The notes: generated by a model from the sequence alone, not told the origin. A stretch of DNA of 64,000 nucleotides from Roseiarcus sp963770275 (GCA_963770275.1 CAVYPD010000034.1:372001-436000); one strand, 5' to 3'. Shown: positions 46,298 to 55,874, counted from the stretch's first letter. A program made the numbers and translations.

Positions 46298-47334
46298 ATG
46301 GCGCGATTTCAGAGCATTCTGGAAACCGTTGGACATACGCCGGTTGTCCGCATCAACCGCCTCGCTCCTGATGGCGTCAACCTCTATGTGAAAATCGAGG
46401 CGTTCAACCCGTTGGGCTCGGTCAAGGACCGCTTGGCGCTTGGCGTCATCGAGGCGGCGGAGCAATCCGGCGAGCTCAAGCCCGGCCAAACGGTCGTCGA
46501 GGCGACGAGCGGCAACACCGGCATCGGACTTGCGATGGTCTGCGCCGCTAAAGGGTATCCGCTCGTGATCACGATGGCCGAGAGCTTCAGCATCGAACGG
46601 CGGCGATTGATGCGCTTTCTGGGCGCCAAGGTCATCGTCGACGCCGGCCGCCGAGCGCGCGGTCGGAATGGTCAAGAAGACGATCGATCTGGCTGAAAGC
46701 CAATGGCTGGTTCATGACGCGGCAGTTCGAGAACGAAGCCAATCCGGATTTCCACTCCCGCACCACCGCGCGCGAAATCATCGACGACTTCGCGGGCGAC
46801 AAACTCGATTTCTGGGTGACTGGCTACGGCACGGGCGGTACGCTGAAGGGCGTCGGCCGCGTCTTGAGAAAGGAACGGCCCGAAACAAAGATCATTGTCT
46901 GCGAGCCTTCGGACGCGCCGCTGCTCGAGTCCGGGATCGAGCAGAAGCGCTTGGCCGACGGGTCGCCAGCCGCGCCGCATCCGAGTTTCAAGCCTCACCC
47001 GATGCAGGGCTGGACGCCTGACTTCATTCCGAAGCTGACCGGAGACGCGATGGATATGAAACTGATCGACCGCGTCCTGCCGATCTCAGGGGCCGACGCC
47101 ATTCGTTTTAGCAAGGAGCTGGCGGCGAAAGAAGGCATTTTCGTCGGCATAACCTCGGGCGGAACCTTTGCCGGCGCGCTGAAGATCGCGGCCGAGGCGC
47201 CAAAGGGCGCGAACATTCTTTGCATGCTTCCAGACACAGGCGAGCGCTATCTCAGCACGCCGCTGTTCGCCGACGTTCCGGTCGACATGACCGAGGACGA
47301 ACTCGCGATCTTGCGATCCATCCCCGGCGCGTAA
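46298..47334 (+). CDS. cysK: Cysteine synthase A (two frameshifts)
   Basis: About 345 residues. O-acetylserine sulfhydrylase, making cysteine from O-acetylserine and sulfide with PLP. The Schiff-base Lys is in NPLGSVKDRLALG; VVEATSGNTGIGLAMV and VTGYGTGGTLKGVGRVL hold the substrate and phosphate loops. Shifts near 46650 and 46694 (GCTGAAAGCC, probably GCTGAAGCC) restore AERAVGMVKKTIDLAEANGW. GGGAGG precedes the ATG. It is divergent from ABC operon 2. Confidence 0.92.
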
Positions 47335-47359
47335 CCCGGCGCCTAAGCTCGGCGCTTCA

Positions 47360-48548
47360 CTACGCCATCTCGATCGCCATCGCCGTCGCCTCGCCGCCGC
47401 CGATGCAGAGCGACGCGACGCCGCGCTTTCCGCCGCGCGCCCGAAGCGCGGCGATCAGCGTCACCAGAATGCGCGCGCCCGAGGCGCCGATCGGATGGCC
47501 GAGCGCGCAGGCGCCGCCGTTGACGTTGACCTTCTCGTGCGGAAGCCCGAGGTCGCGCATCGCCGCCATGGCGACGACGGCGAAGGCCTCGTTGATCTCG
47601 AAGAGGTCGACGATCTCCCTGTTCCATCCGGTCTTCTCGAGCAGCTTTTTCAGCGCGCCGATTGGAGCGGTGGGGAAATCTTTCGGCGCGGCGGCGTGGG
47701 TCGCGTGCGCGACAACGCGGGCGAGAGGCGTCGCGCCACGCTTCTCCGCCTCGCTTTCGCGCATCAGGATGAGCGCCGCGGCGCCGTCGGAGATCGAGCT
47801 CGAATTGGCCGCCGTCACGGTGCCGCCGTCGCGGAACGCAGGCTTGAGCGTCGGGATCTTTTCGGGGCGCCCCTTGGGCGGCTGCTCGTCGGTCGCGACC
47901 AGCGTCTCGGATTTGCCCGCCTTGACGCTGACCGGCGCGATCTCCCAGGCGAAATCGCCGTTCGCGATCGCGCGGTTGGCGCGCTCAAGCGAAGTTACGG
48001 CATAGGCGTCCTGCGCCGCCCGTGTGAACTGATAGGCTTCCGCGCAATCCTCGGCGAACGTCCCCATGAGCCGGCCCTTGTCGTAGGCGTCCTCGAGGCC
48101 GTCGAGAAACATATGATCGAGGGTGCGGCCGTGGCCCATGCGATAGCCTGAGCGCGCGCGGTCGAGCAGATAGGGCGCGTTGCTCATGCTCTCCATGCCG
48201 CCGGCGACCACGACATCGGCGGAGCCGGCGCGCAAAAGGTCGTGGGCGACCATGGCCGCCTTCATGCCCGAGCCGCACATCTTGTTGATCGTGGTCGCGC
48301 CCGCCGCGAGCGGCAAGCCCAGCGCCGATCGCCGCCTGCCGCGCCGGCGCCTGACCCTGCCCCGCCGGCAGCACGCAGCCCATCAGAATTTCGTCGACGC
48401 TGTCGGCCGCAATCCCCGCCCGCTCGACCGCGGCCGAAATCGCGCGCGCGCCGAGCGCGTGGGCCGGCGCGTCCTTCAAGTCGCCGAGAAAGCCGCCCAT
48501 TGGCGTGCGCGCCGCGCCAACGATGACGATGGGATCCGTGGCGGTCAT
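47360..48548 (-). CDS. Acetyl-CoA acetyltransferase (thiolase, one frameshift)
   Basis: A 395-residue thiolase that condenses two acetyl-CoA to acetoacetyl-CoA or cleaves 3-ketoacyl-CoA. The nucleophilic Cys is in INKMCGSGMKAA, the His in NVNGGACALGHPIGASGAR and the second Cys in ASLCIGGGEATAM. A shift near 48315 (GGGCTTGCCG, probably GGGCTGCCG) restores GAGLPLAAGATT. I chose ATG 48548 (MTATDPIVIVGAARTPMGGF). It may supply PHB synthesis, fitting the depolymerase at the left end. Confidence 0.92.
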
Positions 48549-48600
48549 GGGGTCGGCCTCCGCTTGCGTTTGAGCGGTGTGCACCATGGTTGGCGTGCAG

Positions 48601-48666
48601 CGCCGCGGCCTTCACATATAGGGGACGAGCGAGCGATTAGGAACGCCGGCAAGGGCTCAACGGATC
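48601..48666. repeat. Direct repeat flanking the reductase-acetyltransferase segment, copy 1
   Basis: About 65 bases containing CACATATAGGGG, GAGCGATTAGGA and CAACGGAT. A copy of similar order and spacing is at about 50001-50064. Confidence 0.6.
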
Positions 48667-49306
48667 ACCGCAGGAGCTTGAAAGCGTGCGGCGACCAATC
48701 GTTCTTTCCGATGCCGGGGATGCACCACAGCATGCAAAGCGCCTCGATCGGCCGCGCCGCCTCGATCGCGCCCATATCCTCAGTATCCCAACCGAACTGC
48801 TCGAGAATACGCTCAACCGTCTTCTTGGCGTCCTTGTCATTGCCGCAGATGAACATGGTCGGCCTTCCACTGGCGAACTCGGGATTGACCATCTGGCCAC
48901 TGCCGACAGAATTGAACGCTTTGACGAAACGAGCGGACGGATAAGCCTTCTGCAGCTGCTCCATCAGCGACTGGTTCTGCGGGGTGAAGAATGACAGGAC
49001 TCCATTCACCGGTGGCCCGCCGCCGATCGGATTGCAGGCGTCGATCACGGTCTTGCCCTGGAGCGCGCTAGAGCCGATCAGCGTCAACGCCTGCTGCGCA
49101 ACCTCTCCTCCGACCGCAAGGACCACAACATCGCCGAACGCTGCGGCTTCCGCGAACGATTTGACTGCGGCGCCCGGATTCTTCGCTGACCAGTCCTTGA
49201 GCTTGGCTGGATCGCGCGTTCCAATCTCGACCTGATGGCCGTGTTTGAGAAAACCCGCCGCCAGCGTTTGTCCGACCACCCCCGAACCGATGATCCCGAC
49301 TTTCAT
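48665..49306 (-). CDS. NADPH-dependent F420 reductase-family protein
   Basis: A 213-residue Rossmann protein. Dinucleotide motif MKVGIIGSGVVGQTLAAGFL, then VEIGTRDPAKLKDW, DVVVLAVGGEVAQQAL, DACNPIGGGPPVNG and FVKAFNSVGSGQMVNPEF. The family includes F420:NADP oxidoreductases and related NADP-binding reductases; in this organism F420 itself is not implied. The frame is intact. Confidence 0.88.
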   Translation of the reverse strand: MKVGIIGSGVVGQTLAAGFLKHGHQVEIGTRDPAKLKDWSAKNPGAAVKSFAEAAAFGDVVVLAVGGEVAQQALTLIGSSALQGKTVIDACNPIGGGPPVNGVLSFFTPQNQSLMEQLQKAYPSARFVKAFNSVGSGQMVNPEFASGRPTMFICGNDKDAKKTVERILEQFGWDTEDMGAIEAARPIEALCMLWCIPGIGKNDWSPHAFKLLR

Positions 49307-49376
49307 TTGACGGCTCTCCTATTTGAGTTCCAATCCTCAACTATGGGTCCCGCAGGGCGTGTCCACAAGGATAGCG

Positions 49377-49911
49377 ATGACATCCGATCGCTCAGCCTAT
49401 TCGTTTCGCAGGGCAACGACAAAAGATCTCCCCCGTCTTCGCCGCTGGCTCAATGCGCCCGAAGTCCGACGCTGGTGGGGGAACCCGAGCGAGGAATTCG
49501 AGCTCCTGCGCGGGGATCTGAACGAGCCGCTTATGACGATGCGCATCGTTTCACTCGGGGAACGGCCGTTCGCCTACGTGCAAGACTATGAGGTGCACTC
49601 TTGGCCGCAGCCTCATCTCTCCCATTTGCCGAAGGGATCGCGAGCGATTGACAGCTTCATCGGCTGGCCATCGATGATCGGGACGAGGTCACGGACACGC
49701 GTACTTGAGGTTGCTGGCGGAGCGACTCTGCGCGGAAGGCGCGCCGCTGGTCGCGATCGATCCGGCGGAAGGGAATCTGCGCGCGCGGCGCGCTTATGAG
49801 AAGGCCGGGTTTCGCTTTGAGGCGAGGGTTATGACCGAGGCCGGCCCGGCAGTGCTGATGCTGTTCGAGCCGCGTCGCATCAAGACTGGCTTGCTTTCGT
49901 CACCCATGTAG
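49377..49911 (+). CDS. GNAT acetyltransferase, AAC(6')-like (one frameshift)
   Basis: About 178 residues. It starts FRRATTKDLPRLRRWLNAPE VRRWW-like (split here), then MRIVSLGERPFAYVQDYEVH and IDSFIGWPSMIGRGHG with the acetyl-CoA P-loop; the end is NLRARRAYEKAGFRFEARVM. The shift near 49690 (ATCGGGACGAGG, probably ATCGGACGAGG) restores the loop. It resembles the aminoglycoside 6'-acetyltransferase branch, but chromosomal homologues often act on other amines, so resistance should not be assumed. Confidence 0.8.
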
Positions 49912-50000
49912 GTCGTTCAAAAGGCTCTTCCGGAGACATGGGACCACCTTCGTATGCATATGCATTTTGGGCTATCCGCAATCGAGCGGACTGGCGCGCG

Positions 50001-50064
50001 ACGCCGCTACCTCACATATAGGGGGGAGCGGCGATTAGGATCGCCCGCAGCTAAAGCAACGGAT
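50001..50064. repeat. Direct repeat flanking the reductase-acetyltransferase segment, copy 2
   Basis: It contains CACATATAGGGG, GCGATTAGGA and GCAACGGAT and ends directly before the ATG of the DUF488 gene. It matches the copy at 48601-48666. Confidence 0.6.
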
Positions 50065-50433
50065 ATGCCTGAAGCGCCGTCAGACATCCAGGTGAAGCGG
50101 GTATACGATCCGCCGGACTCTGAGGATGGCGCGCGGGTGCTCGTGGATCGGCTGTGGCCGCGTGGCGCTCGCAAGGACTCGGCCAAGCTGACGTTGTGGC
50201 TAAAGGATATTGCGCCGAGCGACGAACTGAGGCGATGGTTTGCTCATGACCCCGCCCGCTTCGCTGAGTTTTCTCGGCGCTACCGGGCTGAGCTCGTCGC
50301 CAACAACAAGGCGGTTGGCCAAGTGCGTGATCTCCTGAAGGCTGGACCGGTGACTTTGCTCTACGCTGCGCACGACGAGGCGCACAACAATGCGCGCGTC
50401 TTGGCTGACTACCTCAAGGCTCTGGGTCGATAA
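50065..50433 (+). CDS. DUF488-family protein
   Basis: A 122-residue DUF488 (YeaO-like) protein: IQVKRVYDPPDSEDGARVLV, DRLWPRGARKDSAKLTLWLK and VTLLYAAHDEAHNNARVLAD. The molecular function is unknown. The ATG at 50065 is chosen by family alignment; the longer frame enters the direct repeat. The haemoglobin gene follows 22 bases later on the same strand. Confidence 0.88.
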   Translation: MPEAPSDIQVKRVYDPPDSEDGARVLVDRLWPRGARKDSAKLTLWLKDIAPSDELRRWFAHDPARFAEFSRRYRAELVANNKAVGQVRDLLKAGPVTLLYAAHDEAHNNARVLADYLKALGR

Positions 50434-50455
50434 GACGCCCGTTGTGGAGACTGGA

Positions 50456-50917
50456 ATGGACGATGAATTTCGCAGCGCCGAGGAGCGGCGCGCCGCTATC
50501 GTCGCGTTGACGCAGAAGGAAACCGGTATCGACGAGGCGATGATCGAGACGCTGATTCGCGGCTTCTACGCGCGGGTGCGGCAGGATGCGCTGCTCGCGC
50601 CGATCTTCGAGTCGCAGATTTCGGACTGGGAGCCGCATCTCGACAATATGTTCGCCTTCTGGTCGTCGCTGACGCTTCACACGGGGCGGTATCACGGCCA
50701 GCCGATGGCGAAGCATATGCCCTTGGCGGTTGATGCGCGCCACTTCGATCGATGGCTGGCGCTGTTCGAGCAGACGGCGCGCGAGGTTTGCCCTCCGGCC
50801 GCGGCCGAGCGGTTCATCGAGCGCGCCCGTCGCGTCGCGGAGAGCCTGGAGCTCGGCGTCGCCAGCGCGAACGGCGTTCTGCTCGGCAAGGGCGAACGCT
50901 ACCGGCGCGAAGCGTGA
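50456..50917 (+). CDS. Group III truncated haemoglobin
   Basis: A 153-residue globin with IETLIRGFYARVRQDALLAP, FESQISDWEPHLDNMFAFWS, SLTLHTGRYHGQPMAKHM and HFDRWLALFEQTAREVCP. The proximal His is expected in the region around HFDRW. Group III proteins bind oxygen or nitric oxide in the cytoplasm. Downstream of DUF488, probably the same transcript. The ATG at 50456 is preferred, with GGAG upstream. Confidence 0.88.
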   Translation: MDDEFRSAEERRAAIVALTQKETGIDEAMIETLIRGFYARVRQDALLAPIFESQISDWEPHLDNMFAFWSSLTLHTGRYHGQPMAKHMPLAVDARHFDRWLALFEQTAREVCPPAAAERFIERARRVAESLELGVASANGVLLGKGERYRREA

Positions 50918-50936
50918 CCTTTGCGCAAGGGCCAGA

Positions 50937-51266
50937 TTACTTGTCGGAGAACAGCGTGAGCAGGACTTTTCCCTTGTCCCCGATGATGCACACAAGCGTC
51001 TGCGGCTTCGTTGTTTTTGTCCGCTCTACATAGGCGTCGCCGATGACGATGGTTTTGATGGGAACATTTTCAATCGTCGTATCGGCCTTGATGACCTTGG
51101 CGCTATCCAGATCGATCAGGACGTCCTTCACCTGCGGGAACTTTTGCTTAAGCGCGAGCAGACCGCTTGCCTTGCACGCGTCCGTTTCGGGAGAAAGCGT
51201 TTCCGCGAAGGCGGGGCCCGCGATTAGCGAGATTAGAAACGTGAGTGCAAATGTATGCCGTCTCAT
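50937..51266 (-). CDS. Small exported protein of unknown function
   Basis: 109 residues with a signal peptide (MRRHTFALTFLISLIAGPAF, AEA-type cleavage near AFA/ETL). The mature part has two Cys (DACKASGLLAL and TLVCIIGDKGK) and a compact alternating pattern. GGAGGGAG lies upstream of ATG 51266. No family recognised. Confidence 0.7.
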   Translation of the reverse strand: MRRHTFALTFLISLIAGPAFAETLSPETDACKASGLLALKQKFPQVKDVLIDLDSAKVIKADTTIENVPIKTIVIGDAYVERTKTTKPQTLVCIIGDKGKVLLTLFSDK

Positions 51267-51403
51267 CTGATGATCTCCCTCCGCCATATTGCTGATGTAA
51301 ACTTTGGCGGCTGGAACTTGTTCCACAATCGTCTTTCACCAAATCTGACGGGGCGGACGTGTCGTTCGCCTATGCCGCATGATTTGGTTAACTATACCCG
51401 CCC

Positions 51404-52222
51404 ATGAGCCTCTCAAGCCAGGAGATCGAGCGCTACGCGCGTCAGATCGTTCTGCGTGGGCTTGGCGGACCTGGCCAGAACAAGCTCAAGGCCGCACGCG
51501 CCCTCGTCATCGGCGCAGGAGGCTTGGGCTCGCCAGCGCTGCAATATCTGGCCGGGGCCGGAGTCGGGACGCTCGGAATCGTCGATGACGATTCCGTCTC
51601 GCTCTCCAACCTGCATCGACAGGTGATCCACGCGACGGCGGATGTCGGCCAGCCGAAAACAGACAGCGCTCAAGCCGCGATCGCCCGTATCAATCCGCAT
51701 GTCACGGTCGAACCGATCGCTCTGCGGCTCGACGCCGAGAACGCTCCGGCTCTTATCCGACGTTTCGACATCGTGCTCGACGGCTCGGACAATTTCGCGA
51801 CCCGCTACGCCCTGTCCGACGCTTGCTTCCATGAGCGCCGGCCGCTCGTTTCGGCGGCGCTCGGCGAATTCGACGGCACGCTGACGACGCTGAAGCCATA
51901 CGAGGATGGACCGGACGGCAAGCCCAACCCCACCTATCGTTGTCTCTTTCCCGATCCGCCCGAGCCGGGGACCATCCCCACCTGCGCCGAGGCCGGGGTC
52001 TTGGGCGCGCTCGCTGGCGTGCTCGGGTCGTTGATGGCGCTCGAGGCGATCCGCGTCCTGGTCGGCGGCTTCGGCGACGGCGATGAGGGCCTGGTCGGAC
52101 GGCTGTTGATGATCGACACGCGCGCGATGCGGTTCGAGACGCTGCGCTATGCGTGGGACCCGGACAATGCGCTCAGCGGCCAGGGCGCGCGAAGCAAGGC
52201 CCTGCTCTCGCGAGAGAGTTAG
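51404..52222 (+). CDS. ThiF/MoeB-family adenylyltransferase
   Basis: A 272-residue E1-like enzyme that adenylates the C-terminal glycine of a ubiquitin-like sulfur carrier such as ThiS or MoaD. ATP loop VIGAGGLGSPALQYLAGAGV, GTLGIVDDDSVSLSNLHRQ, the Asp in VLDGSDNFATRYALSDAC and the Cys in IPTCAEAGVLGALAG. The zinc CxxC pairs typical of MoeB are not seen in the C-terminal part. No rhodanese domain. The frame is intact. Confidence 0.88.
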   Translation: MSLSSQEIERYARQIVLRGLGGPGQNKLKAARALVIGAGGLGSPALQYLAGAGVGTLGIVDDDSVSLSNLHRQVIHATADVGQPKTDSAQAAIARINPHVTVEPIALRLDAENAPALIRRFDIVLDGSDNFATRYALSDACFHERRPLVSAALGEFDGTLTTLKPYEDGPDGKPNPTYRCLFPDPPEPGTIPTCAEAGVLGALAGVLGSLMALEAIRVLVGGFGDGDEGLVGRLLMIDTRAMRFETLRYAWDPDNALSGQGARSKALLSRES

Positions 52223-52236
52223 CTTCTCGCGAGAGC
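52204..52236. terminator. Hairpin over the thiF stop codon, bidirectional terminator
   Basis: GCTCTCGCGAGA (52204-52215) pairs perfectly with TCTCGCGAGAGC (52225-52236); the 9-base loop holds the TAG stop. Each arm is itself palindromic (TCTCGCGAGA). The genes on both sides converge. Confidence 0.75.
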
Positions 52237-52249
52237 ATCGTCCTAACGC

Positions 52250-52483
52250 TCACTTGGCCGGATTGACGAAGTCCACGCAATTGATGCGGCCCGAATCGAG
52301 GCAGCGTTGAAACCTGCGGCTGTGCCCTAAAGAGTTGAACACCCAATAGCCGATCAAGATCAGCGCCACGGCCGCGAGGAGCACGACAACATTGGCAAAT
52401 CCGCGGCGTTCAAAATCGTCGCTCGCCTCGGTGCGCTTCGGCGGGTAGAGGCGATCGAATTCCTCCGGTTGATCTTGCGCCAT
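52250..52483 (-). CDS. Small single-span membrane protein
   Basis: 77 residues. A charged N-terminus (MAQDQPEEFDRLYPPKRTEA), one membrane helix (VVVLLAAVALILIGYWVF) and a short C-terminal part with two Cys (RCLDSGRINCVDF). No family recognised, but the pattern is typical of conserved small alphaproteobacterial membrane proteins. Confidence 0.65.
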   Translation of the reverse strand: MAQDQPEEFDRLYPPKRTEASDDFERRGFANVVVLLAAVALILIGYWVFNSLGHSRRFQRCLDSGRINCVDFVNPAK

Positions 52484-52694
52484 TGCCTAAGTCCTTAGTC
52501 AGGATTGGGCGACGTTGTTCATCGACTCTATCACACAATTGGATCCGCGAACGCGCTTCACTTTGACCCCCGCAGCCACGCCTCCATTCCCGGCCGAGCC
52601 AGGCGCGCGCCCGACGGCATTTTAACATTTTTTATCAGGTTAACCTAATCGCCCCCAGGCATGGTGAAGCCCCGCTCAGCCATTGGAGACAGGC

Positions 52695-53402
52695 ATGCGT
52701 CGCCTCGCCACTCTTTGTTTTCCCGTACTTCTCTGCGCCATATCGGCGCCCGCCTTTGCCGCCAACGATGGCGTTATCGTCTTCGTGCCTCCGGAGACTT
52801 CTTCTGACGCCGCGCCCGCTTCCCTCCCCGCTCCGGCGGCCATGCGCGGGCGATACGGCGGCGGCTTCATCGAAGCTCTGCTGACGGGCGGCGCGCTGCA
52901 GCAGCCGCAGCTGGCCGCCCCAAATGCGAGCGAGCGGTCGGACCTGGAAGCTGAGCCCGAGCCGCAATTTCGCCGGCAGGAAGTCGACTATACGGGGTCG
53001 GAGGCTCCCGGAACGATTGTCGTCGACACGCCCGACAGGTTCCTGTTTCTCGTCGAGCCGCATGGAAAAGCGTTGCGTTACGGAATCGGCGTCGGGCGCC
53101 CCGGCTTCGAATGGTCGGGCGTCAAGCGGATCAGCCGCAAGTCCGAATGGCCGGACTGGACGCCGCCTGCGCAGATGGTGTTGCGCCGTCCCGATCTGCC
53201 CCGCCATATGGCGGGCGGCCCCGATAATCCGCTCGGCGCGAGAGCGCTCTATCTCGGGTCCTCGCTCTACCGCATTCACGGCACCAACGAGCCGTCGACC
53301 ATCGGCCACAACGTCTCGTCAGGCTGCATCCGAATGATGAACGAGGATGTGATCGACCTTTACGATCGCGTGCCCATCGGCACGACGGTCGTGGTGCTCT
53401 AA
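52695..53402 (+). CDS. L,D-transpeptidase (YkuD family)
   Basis: A 235-residue exported enzyme that forms 3-3 cross-links in peptidoglycan or attaches proteins to it. Signal peptide MRRLATLCFPVLLCAISAPA; YkuD domain from about residue 110 with FLFLVEPHGKALRYGIGVGR and the active site HGTNEPSTIGHNVSSGCIRM containing the catalytic His and Cys. ATG 52695 has GGAGA at a suitable distance. A perfect terminator hairpin follows. Confidence 0.92.
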   Translation: MRRLATLCFPVLLCAISAPAFAANDGVIVFVPPETSSDAAPASLPAPAAMRGRYGGGFIEALLTGGALQQPQLAAPNASERSDLEAEPEPQFRRQEVDYTGSEAPGTIVVDTPDRFLFLVEPHGKALRYGIGVGRPGFEWSGVKRISRKSEWPDWTPPAQMVLRRPDLPRHMAGGPDNPLGARALYLGSSLYRIHGTNEPSTIGHNVSSGCIRMMNEDVIDLYDRVPIGTTVVVL

Positions 53403-53410
53403 AACGAAAA

Positions 53411-53440
53411 CGGCGAGGCGCGCCGAAGCACGCCTCGCCG
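53411..53440. terminator. Terminator hairpin after the L,D-transpeptidase gene
   Basis: CGGCGAGGCG (53411-53420), a 10-base loop and CGCCTCGCCG (53431-53440) form a perfect 10-bp stem between convergent genes. Confidence 0.85.
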
Positions 53441-53462
53441 ATGATCCAAATCGAACTGGATC

Positions 53463-54293
53463 TCAGACGTCGTCGTAGCCGCCGCCGTCGTCGGACGATC
53501 CGTCCGAATTGTCGAAGGTCGAGTCGTCAAGATTGTCGAAGTTGGCGTCCTGGACGCCCGGCGCGCCAGGATCGAACTGCTGGAAGTTCGCGTCGCTGCC
53601 GCTGTCCGGCTTGTCGCCGTAGTAGTTGTTGATTTCGGTGATCTCCGACGGGTTGCTGCCGGTCAGGCCGGAGCCGCCCAATCCGGCGGCGCTTGCCCCG
53701 CCAAAGAGACCGCCGCCGCCGCTATGGCCGCCAAACAGGCCGCCCAGCAGATTGCCAAGGACGACGCCGCCAGCCACGCCGGTCGCCGTCGAAGCCGCGT
53801 TTTGCAGGAAGCCTCCACCTCCGCTCTGAGGCTGGGGCTGACCCCAGGGGCCAGGCTGCTGCGGATAACCACCAGGTTGCGGCGGATAGCCCTGCGGGGG
53901 ATAGCCGCCTTGAGGCCCTTGCGGAGCGTAGCCTCGCGGCGGCGGAGGCGCCGCGCGCTGATAGGCCTGCGGATCAGAGTCCGGTCGCGGCGGGGGAGAG
54001 GACGGACCGCTGCCGAAAATGGACTTGCCGAGATTGCCGAGGAAGCTGCCATGTTCCTCGCCCTGCTCGGCGCCCTGCTGCGCGGCCGCCTCGAGTTGGG
54101 AGATCCGGTTCGCGGCGGCCTCCAAGGCCTGCTGCTGGACGAGCACGGTTTGCGCCAGCACATAGGGCGAGTGGGGCGCGGTGCGAACCGCGTCATTGAT
54201 GAAGGATTCGGCTTCGGGGTCACGCTGCGTCGCGGCAGCCGAGTTGACGCGCTGGAACAGGCCACCAAGCATCTGGCGTTCTTCGGGGGTCAT
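53463..54293 (-). CDS. DUF2076 protein
   Basis: A 276-residue DUF2076 protein: MTPEERQMLGGLFQRVNSAA, NDAVRTAPHSPYVLAQTVLV with a coiled-coil stretch, a Pro/Gly/Gln-rich linker (YPPQGYPPQPGGYPQQPG), a Gly-rich hydrophobic part (GGVVLGNLLGGLFGGHSGGG) and an acidic Asp/Ser tail. These proteins are thought to be periplasmic ligand-binding or envelope proteins without known function. I chose ATG 54293 by family start; the upstream open extension of 70 codons is not conserved. Confidence 0.85.
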   Translation of the reverse strand: MTPEERQMLGGLFQRVNSAAATQRDPEAESFINDAVRTAPHSPYVLAQTVLVQQQALEAAANRISQLEAAAQQGAEQGEEHGSFLGNLGKSIFGSGPSSPPPRPDSDPQAYQRAAPPPPRGYAPQGPQGGYPPQGYPPQPGGYPQQPGPWGQPQPQSGGGGFLQNAASTATGVAGGVVLGNLLGGLFGGHSGGGGLFGGASAAGLGGSGLTGSNPSEITEINNYYGDKPDSGSDANFQQFDPGAPGVQDANFDNLDDSTFDNSDGSSDDGGGYDDV

Positions 54294-54532
54294 GTCGCTC
54301 TCCCTGCGGCCGGATAGCCGCGCCCGGCATATAGCGACGCGTGCGGGCAATCCAAGGCTTCCGTTCGGGTTTTTCGCTACGACCAGCGCGCTTTTTACGT
54401 CGAGCCCCGCCCGCGCCGCGCCTTTACTCAGGCTTGCCGATCGTTTAGGCGGTTGCCGGAGGGGCCCCGGCTCGGCTTTTGCCGCTGCGCCGGGGCTTCG
54501 CACGTTTTAGACAATCGGAAGAGCAATCGACC

Positions 54533-55829
54533 TTGGCCAATGTTGTCGTTGTCGGCGCCCAATGGGGCGACGAAGGAAAGGGCAAGATCGTCGATTGGCT
54601 GTCGGTCGGCGCCGACGTCGTGGTGCGTTTCCAAGGCGGCCATAACGCCGGTCATACGCTCGTGATCGACGGCAAGACTTACAAACTTGCGCTGCTTCCG
54701 TCCGGGATCGTCCGGCCTGGCAAACTGTCGATCATCGGCAACGGCGTCGTCCTCGATCCCTATCATCTCGTCGATGAAATCGAGAAGCTGCGCGGCCAGG
54801 GGGTCGAAATCACGCCGGCCAACCTCAAGATCGCCGAGAACGTCCCGCTGATTCTGTCGTTGCATCGCGAACTCGACGCGCATCGCGAGTCCGGAAGCGT
54901 CGCCGGAACCAAGATCGGCACCACGAAGCGCGGCATTGGCCCCGCTTATGAGGACAAGGTCGCGAGGCGCGCGATCCGCCTGATGGACCTCGCCGATCCC
55001 GACGCGTTGGACGACAAGATCGCTCGCCTGCTTTCGCACCATGTTCCTTTGTGTCGAGGCTTGGGCTTGCCGCCTCCAACCGCCGCCGCGGTTCGCGAGG
55101 AACTGCTCACGGTCGCGCCCAAGGTTCTGCCATTCATGGCGCCGACGTTCGAGATCCTCGACGGCGAGCGGCGCGCCGGCAAACGCATTCTGTTCGAAGG
55201 CGCGCAAGGCGCCATGCTGGACGTCGATCACGGCACGTATCCATACGTGACGTCCTCCAACACCGTCGCGGCGAATGCTGCAACCGGTTCCGGCCTCGGG
55301 CCGAAGGCGATCGGCTACGTGCTTGGCATCGCGAAAGCCTACACGACGCGCGTCGGCGGCGGCCCATTCCCGACCGAACTCGACGACGAGGTCGGCCGGT
55401 TGATCGGCGAGCGCGGCCGCGAGTTCGGCACCAATACCGGTCGTCCGCGCCGGTGCGGCTGGTTCGACGCCGTGCTCGCGCGCCAAGCGGTGCGCACTTC
55501 CGGCATCGACGGCCTGGCGCTGACCAAGCTTGACATTCTCGACGGCTTTGAGACCATCAAGGTCGCGACCCGTTACCGCCTGAACGGCGAGGAGATCGAC
55601 TATCTTCCGGCCTCGCAATCCGCGCAGGCGCGCATCGAGCCGCTTTATGAAACGATCGAAGGCTGGAACGGCGCCACGAGCAAGGCGCGGTCATGGGCCG
55701 ACCTGCCGGCGCAGGCGATAAAATATGTGCGTCGAATTCGAGGAGCTGGTCGGCGCGCCGGTCGCCTTATTGTCGACAAGTCCTGAGCGCGACGATACGA
55801 TCCTTGTGCATGATCCATTCCAGGACTAA
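54533..55829 (+). CDS. purA: Adenylosuccinate synthetase (one frameshift)
   Basis: About 431 residues. It makes adenylosuccinate from IMP and aspartate with GTP. GDEGKGKIVDWLS is the GTP loop, FQGGHNAGHTLVIDGKTYKL the IMP site, and TGRPRRCGWFDAV and DILDGFETIKV are later landmarks. The start is TTG at 54533 (LANVVVVGAQWGDEG) since the family begins here. A +1 shift near 55737 (CGAATTCGAG, probably CGAATCGAG) restores IKYVRRIEELVGAPVALLST and the stop at 55829. Confidence 0.95.
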
Positions 55830-55874
55830 GGGACCCCTGCGCGGCGTCGCGCGGAGCGGTTGAGCGGACGCTTC

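Noticed and set aside
49377..49911. A functional aminoglycoside resistance gene
   Set aside because: The GNAT fold is clear, but chromosomal relatives with other substrates are common and no mobile context is present.
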